Shown here: positions 46,036 to 55,017 of the stretch, piece after piece
Position numbering within the stretch: position 1 is the stretch's first letter
Layout of the letters: the number at the start of each line of letters is the position of its first letter
Assembly (NCBI GenBank): GCA_002315615.1
Contig: DCHK01000008.1
Span: 7,824-71,823 of the forward strand
Source of the DNA: Bacteroidales bacterium UBA1754
Lineage (GTDB): Bacteria > Bacteroidota > Bacteroidia > Bacteroidales > Paludibacteraceae
Direction of reading: 5' to 3'
Length of the DNA: 64,000 bases
Made by a program: the position numbers and the translations under genes
The notes under the pieces: generated by a model
Told to the model about the DNA's origin: nothing
Databases searched by the model: none
Seen by the model: only the letters and a program-made list of their open reading frames with translations

Positions 46036-49000
46036 ATGGACAAATCGATTAAAAAAGTACTCCTCTTAGGTTCGGGTGCGTTGAAGATTGGACAAGCTGG
46101 AGAATTTGACTATTCAGGCTCGCAAGCGTTGAAAGCAATGAAGGAAGAAGGCATCAAAACGGTGCTTATCAACCCAAACATAGCAACGATTCAGACCTCT
46201 GCTGGTGTTGCCGATAAGGTTTATTTCTTACCAGTAACTCCTTATTTTGTAGAACAAGTTATCAAAAAAGAACAACCAGACGGAATTTTGTTGGCTTTCG
46301 GTGGACAAACAGCGCTCAACTGCGGAACTGAACTTTACACTTCGGGAACATTGGACAAATACAATGTGAAAGTGCTTGGTACTTCGGTCGATGCAATTAT
46401 GGTAACAGAAGACCGCGACTTGTTCGTTAAAAAATTGAACGAAATTGAAGCAAAAACTCCATCTTCGCAAGCAGTAGAGTCTATAGAAGACGCTTTGAAA
46501 GTGGCTCGCAGATTGGGTTACCCTGTTATGGTTCGCTCGGCATACGCACTTGGCGGACTTGGTTCGGGTATTTCTACCAACGAGCAAGAATTTATAGAAC
46601 TTTGCGAAAGTGCTTTGGCATATTCTAAACAAATTTTGGTTGAAGAATCGCTTAAAGGTTGGAAAGAAATTGAATTTGAAGTTATTCGCGATGCCAACGA
46701 CCATTGCTTTACAGTTGTACCAATGGAAAATGTTGATCCACTTGGTATTCACACGGGCGAAAGTATCGTAATTTCTCCAATCATTACATTGTCGAAAGAG
46801 CAAATTGAATTGCTTCAAGAAATTGCAAAGAAAGTTGTTCGCCACATTGGTATAGTAGGCGAGTGCAACATTCAATACGCATTCAATGCACAAACTAACG
46901 ACTACCGCATTATTGAAATCAATGCTCGTTTGAGTCGTTCTTCGGCTTTGGCTTCAAAGGCATCAGGTTATCCTTTGGCATTTGTTGCTACAAAATTGGC
47001 ATTGGGTTACACACTCGACCAAATAGGCGAAATGGGAACACCAAACTCTGCATACGTTGCGCCAAAAGTAGATTATATCATTGCAAAAATTCCTCGTTGG
47101 GACTTGACAAAATTTGCTGGTGTTGACCGCAAAATCGGTTCTTCAATGAAATCTGTGGGTGAAATTATGTCAATTGGTAAATCTTTTGAAGAAATTATGC
47201 AAAAAGGTTTGCGTATGATTGGACAAGGAATGCACGGATTTGTTGGAAACAATGACATTGAATTTGAAGACCTTGATTATGAATTGGCAAACCCAACCGA
47301 CTTGCGTATTTTTGCGATAGCAAAAGCATTGGAAAAAGGTTACACTTCAGAACGAATTGAAGAATTAACAAAAATTGACATTTACTTTATCAATTGCTTG
47401 AAAAACATTGTAGATTACACAAAAGTTCTTTCGTCGTACAAGAAAATTGAAGACCTTCCAGCCGATGTTTTGAAAGAAGCGAAAAGACTTGGTTTCTCCG
47501 ATTTCCAAATTGCTCGTTATGTCGAGAATCCACAATCGAATATGGAAAAAGAGCAATTGCGTGTGCGTGCCGTTCGTAAAGCAAACAATATTTTGCCTGC
47601 TGTACGCCGTATCAACACAATCGCTTCAGAACATCCTGAATTGACCAACTACTTGTATATGACTTACGGCGAAACTGAACACAGCATCAGTTACGCATAC
47701 AAAAACGATAAGTCAATCGTTGTGCTTGGTTCGGGTGCATACAGAATTGGTTCTTCGGTAGAGTTCGACTGGTGTTCGGTAAATGCTACACAAGTGGCTC
47801 GCAAATTGGGTTACAAATCAATTATGATTAACTATAACCCTGAAACAGTTTCGACCGACTACGATATGTGCGACAAACTTTATTTTGACGAATTGAGTTT
47901 TGAGCGCGTGCTTGATGTTATTGACCTCGAAATGCCAAAAGGCGTAATCGTTTCGGTAGGTGGACAAATTCCTAACAATTTGGCAATGAAACTTTATCGC
48001 CAAAATGTGCCAGTTTTGGGTACTTCGCCAATTTCGATTGACCGTGCAGAAAACCGTCACAAATTCTCGGCAATGCTCGACCAACTTGGCATAGACCAAC
48101 CACGTTGGAAAGAGTTGACAAGTTACGACGATATTGACAAATTCATCGACGAAGTTGGTTTCCCTGTGTTGATACGTCCTTCGTACGTACTTTCGGGTGC
48201 TGCAATGAATGTTTGCTACGACAAAGAGCAAATGCACGCATTCCTTGGTGCTGCTGCTAAAGTTTCGAAAGAATATCCAGTAGTAGTTTCAAAATTCTTG
48301 CAGAATGCTAAAGAAATTGAGTTTGATGCTGTTGCTAAAAATGGCGAAATTATTGAATACGCAATTTCAGAACATATCGAGTTTGCAGGCGTTCACTCGG
48401 GCGACGCAACATTGGTTTTCCCTGCACAAAATATTTATGTTGCCACAGTTCGCCGCATTAAACAAATCAGTCGCAAAATTGCACAAGAATTGAACATTAG
48501 CGGTCCGTTCAATATTCAATATTTGGCTAAAAACAATGATGTGAAAGTTATTGAATGTAACTTGCGTGCATCTCGTTCGTTCCCATTTGTAAGTAAAGTT
48601 TTGAAACGTAACTTTATAGAAACAGCAACAAAAATAATGTTGAACGAGCCAGTTGTTAAACCAGATTCAGCCTTGTTTGATGTTGACTATGTAGGCGTGA
48701 AAGCATCGCAATTCTCATTTGCTCGTTTGCACAAAGCAGACCCAATTTTGGGTGTAGATATGTCATCTACGGGTGAGGTTGGTTGCATTGGCGATACTCT
48801 TGGCGAAGCATTACTTAAGTCGTTGATTTCGGTTGGAAGCAATATTCCTAAAAAGAATGTAATGGTTTCTTCGGGCGATTCAAAATCGAAAGTAGATTTG
48901 CTTGAACCTTGCAAAGTGCTTCAAAGCAAAGGATTCAATATTTATGCTACCGCAGGAACTCAAAAATTCTTGCAAGATAATGGAATTAAGGCAGTTACAG

Positions 49001-49251
49001 TTGGCTGGCCTGATGAAAAGAGCGAATTGCAGATTATGGATATGATGTCGAACAAAGAATTTGATTTGGTTATCAATATTCCTAAAAATCAATCGAAACG
49101 CGAGTTGACAAACGGATATAAAATCCGCCGTGCAGCCATCGACCACAACGTACCTTTGATGACAAATGCTCGTTTAGCAAGTGCATTTATCACAGCATTC
49201 TGCGAAAACAACATTGAAGATTTGAAAATTAAAGGTTGGGACGAATACTAA
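46036..49251 (+). CDS. carB: Carbamoyl-phosphate synthase large subunit
   Basis: It makes carbamoyl phosphate for arginine and pyrimidines from bicarbonate, ATP and ammonia supplied by the small subunit. 1071 residues, the standard size. Two homologous ATP-grasp halves are clear: LLLGSGALKIGQAGEFDYSG near the start and VVLGSGAYRIGSSVEFDWCS near 555, plus a C-terminal MGS-like domain (near 940-1071). carA, usually the immediate neighbour, is not in the window. It is read through or from the terminator-bearing leader, so attenuation is possible. Confidence 0.97.
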   Translation: MDKSIKKVLLLGSGALKIGQAGEFDYSGSQALKAMKEEGIKTVLINPNIATIQTSAGVADKVYFLPVTPYFVEQVIKKEQPDGILLAFGGQTALNCGTELYTSGTLDKYNVKVLGTSVDAIMVTEDRDLFVKKLNEIEAKTPSSQAVESIEDALKVARRLGYPVMVRSAYALGGLGSGISTNEQEFIELCESALAYSKQILVEESLKGWKEIEFEVIRDANDHCFTVVPMENVDPLGIHTGESIVISPIITLSKEQIELLQEIAKKVVRHIGIVGECNIQYAFNAQTNDYRIIEINARLSRSSALASKASGYPLAFVATKLALGYTLDQIGEMGTPNSAYVAPKVDYIIAKIPRWDLTKFAGVDRKIGSSMKSVGEIMSIGKSFEEIMQKGLRMIGQGMHGFVGNNDIEFEDLDYELANPTDLRIFAIAKALEKGYTSERIEELTKIDIYFINCLKNIVDYTKVLSSYKKIEDLPADVLKEAKRLGFSDFQIARYVENPQSNMEKEQLRVRAVRKANNILPAVRRINTIASEHPELTNYLYMTYGETEHSISYAYKNDKSIVVLGSGAYRIGSSVEFDWCSVNATQVARKLGYKSIMINYNPETVSTDYDMCDKLYFDELSFERVLDVIDLEMPKGVIVSVGGQIPNNLAMKLYRQNVPVLGTSPISIDRAENRHKFSAMLDQLGIDQPRWKELTSYDDIDKFIDEVGFPVLIRPSYVLSGAAMNVCYDKEQMHAFLGAAAKVSKEYPVVVSKFLQNAKEIEFDAVAKNGEIIEYAISEHIEFAGVHSGDATLVFPAQNIYVATVRRIKQISRKIAQELNISGPFNIQYLAKNNDVKVIECNLRASRSFPFVSKVLKRNFIETATKIMLNEPVVKPDSALFDVDYVGVKASQFSFARLHKADPILGVDMSSTGEVGCIGDTLGEALLKSLISVGSNIPKKNVMVSSGDSKSKVDLLEPCKVLQSKGFNIYATAGTQKFLQDNGIKAVTVGWPDEKSELQIMDMMSNKEFDLVINIPKNQSKRELTNGYKIRRAAIDHNVPLMTNARLASAFITAFCENNIEDLKIKGWDEY

Positions 49252-49334
49252 GAGTTAATAGTTAAGAGTTAAGAGTGAAAAGTGATTAGTAAAAAGTTAA
49301 GAGTTTTTGCTTGACTATTGAAATAATTTTGAAA

Positions 49335-49369
49335 AGGCAGTTTCGTGAATGACGAGACTGCTTTTTTTG
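49335..49369 (+). terminator. Intrinsic terminator after carB
   Basis: GCAGTTTCGT pairs with ACGAGACTGC through one G-U, followed by seven T. It lies about 85 nt after the carB stop. Confidence 0.85.
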
Positions 49370-49425
49370 AATCAATAGAAAAATCAAATTTCGGCTAATA
49401 GACTGACTAAAATGAAAATATTTTT

Positions 49426-49464
49426 AATTTTGGTCAGTTGATTGACCAAAATTGATTATTTTTG
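49426..49464 (+). promoter_or_regulatory. Promoter and palindromic operator of the ATPase gene
   Basis: An 11-bp perfect inverted repeat, AATTTTGGTCA (49426-49436) and TGACCAAAATT (49443-49453), with a 6-nt centre, lies just upstream of the -7 box TATTTTTG (49457-49464). Its place over the -33 region suits a repressor operator. Confidence 0.6.
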
Positions 49465-49485
49465 TCTCGTAAAAGAATTAAATAT

Positions 49486-50745
49486 ATGATAGACAAAAAT
49501 GTACTTCGAAGTGTATTAAGCAATAATCAAAAGATGATTGCTGATATGAAAATCACGAAAAGAAATTTCAGTTTTCGCGATGAGTTTCGTTATGTGCTTG
49601 TGGGTGTACGTAGGGCGGGAAAGTCTTTTTTGATGTTCCAACGCATACAAGAATTGCTATCAAAGGGGCTTACATGGAACGATATGCTCTACTTAAATTT
49701 TGAAGATGACCGCTTGTACGATTTTGATGTGCACGATTTTGAAAAAATTTTAGAGGTTCACTCTGAAATGGGGGGAAGTAAGCCTATTCTTTTTCTTGAT
49801 GAAATTCAGAACATTGGAGGATGGGAAAAGTTTGCACGACGACTTGCCGACAATAAATATATGGTTTATATCACGGGTTCGAATGCCAAAATGCTCAGTT
49901 CCGATGTTGCTACAACTCTTGGCGGTCGTTATATTGTTTGTAATGTTTTTCCTTACGATTTTGGTGAATTTTTATGTGCCAATGGCATTGAAAAAGATGA
50001 CCTTTACTTTGATGAAGAAAAACGTCAAACTTGGCAAAGAGAATATATACAGTTTGGAGGTTTCCCTGAATGTGCCAATTATTCAAGCAAGAGAGAGTAT
50101 TTACTCTCTGTGTATCAAAAAATATATTTAGGCGACATTGCTATACGAAATAAGGTAGAAAATCCTAATGCTTTGCGACTGATGTTTTTGAAAATGGCAG
50201 AAAGTGTTATGCAACCAATTTCACAAACACGACTGGCGAATATTATCAATTCGGTTGGCGTAAATGTTTCGAAAAACACCATCTTAAATTACGCAAATTT
50301 TGCCATAAATGCCTTTTTGATATTGCCAATGAAAAATTTTGCTGACAATTTTACAAATCGGGAAACCAATCAAAAATATTATTTTGTAGATAACGGAATA
50401 ATAGAACTGCAAACTACCGATGCGTTAACTGCACAATTGGAAAATTTGGTTGCAATATCACTATTGAAGCGTTACGGCTTGGATGACCAAGTTTATTTTT
50501 ACAATTACAATGTAGAAGTTGACTTTGTCGTTCCTGAAAAAGGTTTAGCAATACAAGTTTGTCGCACTCTTGATGAAAATGACAGCGAAACATACGAGCG
50601 TGAAACTAAAGCACTCATCAGTCTTGTCAAAAGATTTTCGTATGATAAACTTAAAATAATTACATACAACGACGAAGAACGTACAATTTACGTTGGAAAT
50701 AAAGAGATACAAGTTTTACCAATTTGGAAATGGCTATTAGATTAA
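49486..50745 (+). CDS. AAA ATPase with DUF4143 domain
   Basis: A 419-residue protein of the AAA_14/DUF4143 family. Walker A is GVRRAGKS at 40-47, Walker B ILFLDEIQ at 101-108, and the sensor region ITGSNAKMLSS follows. The C-terminal half has the DUF4143 pattern (AIRNKVENPNALRLMFLKMA, and ending YNVEVDFVVPEKGLAIQVC). Many copies of this family occur in Bacteroidota genomes and their role is not settled. The ATG at 49486 is used because an upstream TTG lies in the -7 box. It stands alone between carB and mutS2, each with its own signals. Confidence 0.9.
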   Translation: MIDKNVLRSVLSNNQKMIADMKITKRNFSFRDEFRYVLVGVRRAGKSFLMFQRIQELLSKGLTWNDMLYLNFEDDRLYDFDVHDFEKILEVHSEMGGSKPILFLDEIQNIGGWEKFARRLADNKYMVYITGSNAKMLSSDVATTLGGRYIVCNVFPYDFGEFLCANGIEKDDLYFDEEKRQTWQREYIQFGGFPECANYSSKREYLLSVYQKIYLGDIAIRNKVENPNALRLMFLKMAESVMQPISQTRLANIINSVGVNVSKNTILNYANFAINAFLILPMKNFADNFTNRETNQKYYFVDNGIIELQTTDALTAQLENLVAISLLKRYGLDDQVYFYNYNVEVDFVVPEKGLAIQVCRTLDENDSETYERETKALISLVKRFSYDKLKIITYNDEERTIYVGNKEIQVLPIWKWLLD

Positions 50746-50765
50746 CGTGAATTTTGAAATTTTGC

Positions 50766-50773
50766 TAACTTTG
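50766..50773 (+). promoter_or_regulatory. Promoter -7 box for mutS2
   Basis: TAACTTTG matches TAnnTTTG, 20 nt before the TTG start of mutS2. Confidence 0.6.
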
Positions 50774-50793
50774 TATATCAATAAATTTTCACC

Positions 50794-53235
50794 TTGTATC
50801 CTGAAGATTTTGAACATAAAGTGGGTTTTGATGCAGTTCGGCAATTGCTGAAAGAGAAGTGCATTAGCGAACCTGGCATTGAATTTGTGGACGAAATATC
50901 TTTTTCCGACAATTTCGATGCTGTTTCTATGTCTTTGAATCAAACAAGCGAATTTTGCCAAATTCTTGCCGAAGAAAATGATTTTTCGATGGGAAACATT
51001 GTCGATATTCGCAACGGACTGAAGAAAATTCGTGTAGAAGGTCTTTTTCTTGATGAACAAGAATTGAACGGACTGCGGACTTCACTTGAAACATTCAGTC
51101 AGTTACTAAAATTTTTCAACAATGCCGACGAAACTCGTTATTTTCATTTAAGGCAACTTTTTATTGATGCCGAAAATGTTGATAATATTCTGCGCGAAAT
51201 AAACCGAATTCTTGATAAATACGGAAAAATAAAAGACAATGCTTCGGCACAACTTTTTGCTATTCGACGCGAAATGACGTCGGTGCAGGGCAGTATTTCT
51301 CGCATTTTACAGTCGGTATTGCGAAAAGCACAAACCGATGGTTATGTAGAAAAAGACCTTTCGCCGGTGATGCGTGATGGCAGATTGGTAATTCCCGTAA
51401 ATCCTTCGTACAAAAGGCATATAAAAGGAATTGTACTTGACGAATCAGCCACAGGGAAAACTGTATTTATTGAACCAACAGAAGCCGTAGAAGCCAATAA
51501 CCGACTTCGTGAACTCAATGGCGAAGAACGCCGTGAGATAATAAAAATACTGACTGAATTTTCTACTTTTTTGAGACCATATACCGAAGAAATTTTGCAC
51601 CTTTTCGAAATTCTTGGAGAAATAGATATGATTCGTGCCAAAGCGTTATTTGCTACAGAGATAAATGCCGTTTTGCCACAAATTACAAGTCAAACCGAAT
51701 TTGAATGGCACGGTGCTTGTCATCCGTTGCTCTATCTCTCTCACAAAAAACAAGGCAAAAAGGTGGTTCCTTTGAACATTAAACTGAATGATGAAAATAG
51801 AATTTTACTCATTTCCGGTCCAAATGCAGGAGGAAAATCGGTGTGCCTAAAAACGGTTGGACTTTTGCAATATATGCTTCAGTGCGGACTGCTTGTGCCA
51901 ATGAGCGAAAGCAGTAAAACAGGCATATTTACTGACATTTTTATTGATATTGGCGACGAACAATCGATAGAAGACGATTTGAGCACTTACAGTTCGCACC
52001 TTAAAAATATGAAATATTTTTTGCGTAACTGCAACGAGAAAAGCATTATTCTGATAGATGAATTCGGTTCGGGAACAGAGCCTCGCATTGGTGGCGCTAT
52101 TGCCGAAGTACTGCTGAAGCAATTCAACGAAAAACGCACATACGGGGTAGTAACGACACACTACACCAATCTAAAACTATTTGCCGAAAATACCGATGGT
52201 GTTGCAAACGGTGCAATGCTTTATAATAGACACGAAATGCAACCGCTTTTTGAGTTGCAAATAGGCATTCCTGGCAGTTCGTTTGCTGTAGAAATTGCTC
52301 GAAAAATTGGACTTCCCGAAGATATTATTTCCGAAGCAAGCGAAAAGGCTGGCAACGAAAATGTAAAACTCGACAAATACTTGCAAGATGCAATACGCGA
52401 CAAGCACTATTGGGAAACGAAGCGTAAAACCATTCGCCAAAAAGAAAAGTATTTTGAGGAAATGGCGGAAAAATATCGTGCCGAATTGGAAAACATAGAA
52501 AAGCAACGAAAAGAGTTGCTTCGCAATGCAAAATCTGAAGCAAAATCAATGATTGAAAATGCTAACGCACAGATTGAAAATACTATACGAAAAATAAAAG
52601 AATCGAAAGCCGACAAGGAACAAACAAAATCGGCACGCAACGACCTAAAAGAATTTAGTAGCGAATTGCAACAAAAAGAAGAATCGTTGGCATCATTGTC
52701 TAAGAAAATAGAAAAAATTGCCGTTAAAAAACACGATAAACCAAAACAAAAACAGCAGTTTGATCCAAAGAACTACGCCGTTGGCGACAATGTGCGACTG
52801 AAAGGGCAAAATACTATTGGCGTAATTCTCGATATTCAAGGCAAAAATGCTACTGTGGCATTTGGGCAACTAAAAATGAATGCTAAACTTGAGAACTTGG
52901 AGAAGTTGAGCAACAATCAAGTGAAGAAAGAGCAACGGCAAATAACACTAATAGGAGCAACCACACGAGAGGAAATTCGTCAGAAAAAACTTAACTTTAA
53001 GCACGAAATTGATGTGCGCGGTATGCGTGGCGACGAGGCATTGCAAGCCGTAATGTATTTTATAGACGATGCACTGACGGTAGGCGTTTCGGAAGTGCGC
53101 ATTTTGCACGGAACAGGCACTGGTGCGTTGCGTGAGGTCATTCGTCAGTACCTTGCCACCGTGAATGGCGTAGAGCGTTATCACGACGAACACGTGCAGT
53201 TTGGAGGCGCAGGAATTACGGTAGTAGAGTTTTAA
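50794..53235 (+). CDS. mutS2: Endonuclease MutS2
   Basis: An 813-residue MutS-related ATPase with a C-terminal Smr nuclease domain. Walker A is SGPNAGGKSVCLKTVG at about 341-356, and IDEFGSGTEPRIGGAIAEVLL is the Walker B and signature. A long coiled-coil and charged stretch lies at about 520-660. The Smr domain (about 735-813) has the EIDVRGMRGDEALQAV motif and ILHGTGTGALREVI loop. MutS2 suppresses recombination or acts in ribosome rescue in studied bacteria. The TTG start is supported by a well-spaced -7 box. Confidence 0.95.
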   Translation: MYPEDFEHKVGFDAVRQLLKEKCISEPGIEFVDEISFSDNFDAVSMSLNQTSEFCQILAEENDFSMGNIVDIRNGLKKIRVEGLFLDEQELNGLRTSLETFSQLLKFFNNADETRYFHLRQLFIDAENVDNILREINRILDKYGKIKDNASAQLFAIRREMTSVQGSISRILQSVLRKAQTDGYVEKDLSPVMRDGRLVIPVNPSYKRHIKGIVLDESATGKTVFIEPTEAVEANNRLRELNGEERREIIKILTEFSTFLRPYTEEILHLFEILGEIDMIRAKALFATEINAVLPQITSQTEFEWHGACHPLLYLSHKKQGKKVVPLNIKLNDENRILLISGPNAGGKSVCLKTVGLLQYMLQCGLLVPMSESSKTGIFTDIFIDIGDEQSIEDDLSTYSSHLKNMKYFLRNCNEKSIILIDEFGSGTEPRIGGAIAEVLLKQFNEKRTYGVVTTHYTNLKLFAENTDGVANGAMLYNRHEMQPLFELQIGIPGSSFAVEIARKIGLPEDIISEASEKAGNENVKLDKYLQDAIRDKHYWETKRKTIRQKEKYFEEMAEKYRAELENIEKQRKELLRNAKSEAKSMIENANAQIENTIRKIKESKADKEQTKSARNDLKEFSSELQQKEESLASLSKKIEKIAVKKHDKPKQKQQFDPKNYAVGDNVRLKGQNTIGVILDIQGKNATVAFGQLKMNAKLENLEKLSNNQVKKEQRQITLIGATTREEIRQKKLNFKHEIDVRGMRGDEALQAVMYFIDDALTVGVSEVRILHGTGTGALREVIRQYLATVNGVERYHDEHVQFGGAGITVVEF

Positions 53236-53284
53236 TAAATGAGGAGTTAGGAATGAGGAATAACCAAATAAGCAATTATCAATC

Positions 53285-53307
53285 ATTGACCAAAGGGAAA
53301 TAAATCA
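53285..53307 (+). repeat. Intergenic repeat ATTGACC..AGGGAAA, copy 3
   Basis: ATTGACCAAAGGGAAATAAATCA, 26 nt before the thioesterase start. See copies at 33322 and 35739. Confidence 0.6.
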
Positions 53308-53333
53308 ACAATTAAACATTCAAAAAAACATTT

Positions 53334-53762
53334 ATGACCAAAGAAGAAGCGATAAAATATTTAACCGAGCGTGGAAAAGATACTTTAATTGATCATTTAG
53401 GTATTAAATTTGTAGATATTACCGAAAATGGAGTAGTGGCTACAATGCCAGTAAACAACAATACACGCCAAGTAAGTGGTATTCTGAATGGTGGTGCTTC
53501 GTTGGCGTTAGCAGAATGTTTGGCTGGTAGTACTTCGGCTTTATATTGTGCCGAAGATGAAGTGCCTGTTGGTATGCAGGTGAGTGGCAGTCACGTTTCG
53601 GCAGCAATGGTTGGTGATGTGGTTGTTGCTACAAGTACGCTCATTCATAGAGGTAAGTCAACACATTTGGTAAATGTGGATATTCGTTCTCAAAATACGG
53701 GTAAACTCGTTTCTACATCGAGAGTACAAAACTTTATAAAGAAGTTAGGAATTAGGAATTAG
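53334..53762 (+). CDS. menI: Hotdog-fold thioesterase, probable DHNA-CoA hydrolase
   Basis: A 142-residue PaaI/hotdog thioesterase. VVATMPVNNNTRQVSGILNG and GGASLALAECLAGSTSALYC carry the family's helix and catalytic region, and VSASHV-type wording (QVSGSHVSAAMVGDVVVA) follows. It is the first gene of a run with menF, menD, menB and menC, so the substrate is probably 1,4-dihydroxy-2-naphthoyl-CoA. This is inferred from position, since hotdog thioesterases are alike in sequence. Copy 3 of the ATTGACC repeat lies just upstream. Confidence 0.8.
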   Translation: MTKEEAIKYLTERGKDTLIDHLGIKFVDITENGVVATMPVNNNTRQVSGILNGGASLALAECLAGSTSALYCAEDEVPVGMQVSGSHVSAAMVGDVVVATSTLIHRGKSTHLVNVDIRSQNTGKLVSTSRVQNFIKKLGIRN

Positions 53763-53769
53763 CATATAG

Positions 53770-53833
53770 TTAAGAGTTAAGAGTTAAGAGATGAGAGATT
53801 AAAGCATATAGCATATAGCATATAGCATATAGA
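53770..53833. repeat. Heptanucleotide tandem repeats between the thioesterase gene and menF
   Basis: Three copies of GTTAAGA (53769-53789) and four of GCATATA (53803-53832) lie in a 162-nt spacer. The spacer is non-coding. Confidence 0.75.
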
Positions 53834-53924
53834 ATATATGTCATTTGACTTTTGACTTTTGACGATTTAATCTTAAACCAATCATCAAATAACCAAAAAA
53901 ACACTGAACGATTAAACATAAAAA

Positions 53925-54971
53925 ATGTTTTCCATTACCGATATACAAATACTTATTGCACAAAAGAAGTGCTTCGCACTTTTCCGTTTGCCAAACGAAA
54001 CGGAAGTGCGACTTTGTATGCAAAATGATGGCAGATTTTCAGAAATAAGAAAAATATCGGAAATGCCACAATCGGAAATGTTTGTTTTTGCTCCGTTTGC
54101 TATTTCAAATAAGTTTCCTATAATTTCAATTAAATCAGATATTTGCGAAGTTGTTTCGCTTGAAAATGTAAATAATTGTGGCAAACTGACTTTTGGAAAT
54201 ACTGTAGCAGATAAAAATAAATACGCTGCTGTTTTTGAAAAATTTCACGAAAAACTGAACGATAAACATCAACAAAAATTGGTGCTTTCGCGTAAAAAAA
54301 CAGCAAAAATTTCAAATGATTTTTCACCATTGAATCTTTTTTGTAAGGCATTGGAAAGGTACAAAAACTCGTTTGTATATTTGTTTTACACCCCAACAAC
54401 AGGCTTTTGGTGTGGCAGTACGATGGAAGTTCTTTTGTCTGGAGAGAATGGCAGATACAGCACAATGTCGGTGGCAGGAACGCAAAAAAAGAAAGATGAC
54501 GAAAATGCAGTTTGGGACGCTAAAAACATTCGAGAGCAAGCGCTTGTTTCCAACTTTATAAGAGATGTTTTACTGAAAGAAAATTGTGCTTTTACCGAAT
54601 CGAAACCATACACCACGCAAGCGGGAAATTTGCTTCATTTGCGTACAGATTTTTCTTTCAATACAAATGATAATATTTTGCATTTAATTGATTCACTTCA
54701 TCCTACGCCTGCTATTTGTGGCATTCCACAACAAGAATCGCAACAATTTATTATAGAAAACGAAGGATATAGTCGTGAATATTATGCGGGATTTTTAGGA
54801 CAAATTTCACCAAAAAAATGCAATTTATTTGTTAATTTGCGTTGCGCAAAAATTATTGACAATGAAATAAGTTTTTTTGCTGGAGGCGGCATACTTCCAC
54901 AATCGACAATGGAAAGCGAATGGAATGAAACCGAAGCCAAAATGGAAACGATTAGCAAATGTGCTAATTAA
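53925..54971 (+). CDS. menF: Isochorismate synthase
   Basis: It converts chorismate to isochorismate, the entry step of menaquinone synthesis. 348 residues, a shorter form than the usual 430 of E. coli MenF. The core chorismate-binding motifs are present: KLVLSRKKTAKI, GFWCGSTMEVLLSG, TMSVAGTQKKKDDENAVWDAK, and the C-terminal FFAGGGILPQSTMESEWNET. The catalytic glutamates lie in HPTPAICGIPQQES and the final block. It is followed 46 nt later by menD. Confidence 0.9.
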   Translation: MFSITDIQILIAQKKCFALFRLPNETEVRLCMQNDGRFSEIRKISEMPQSEMFVFAPFAISNKFPIISIKSDICEVVSLENVNNCGKLTFGNTVADKNKYAAVFEKFHEKLNDKHQQKLVLSRKKTAKISNDFSPLNLFCKALERYKNSFVYLFYTPTTGFWCGSTMEVLLSGENGRYSTMSVAGTQKKKDDENAVWDAKNIREQALVSNFIRDVLLKENCAFTESKPYTTQAGNLLHLRTDFSFNTNDNILHLIDSLHPTPAICGIPQQESQQFIIENEGYSREYYAGFLGQISPKKCNLFVNLRCAKIIDNEISFFAGGGILPQSTMESEWNETEAKMETISKCAN

Positions 54972-55017
54972 AGCAAATAACCAAATCAACATTAAACATT
55001 AAACGATTAACGCATCA

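Noticed and set aside
46228..46893. Open frame of 221 codons on the - strand inside carB
   Set aside because: It is antisense to a conserved gene and has no start signals or domain.
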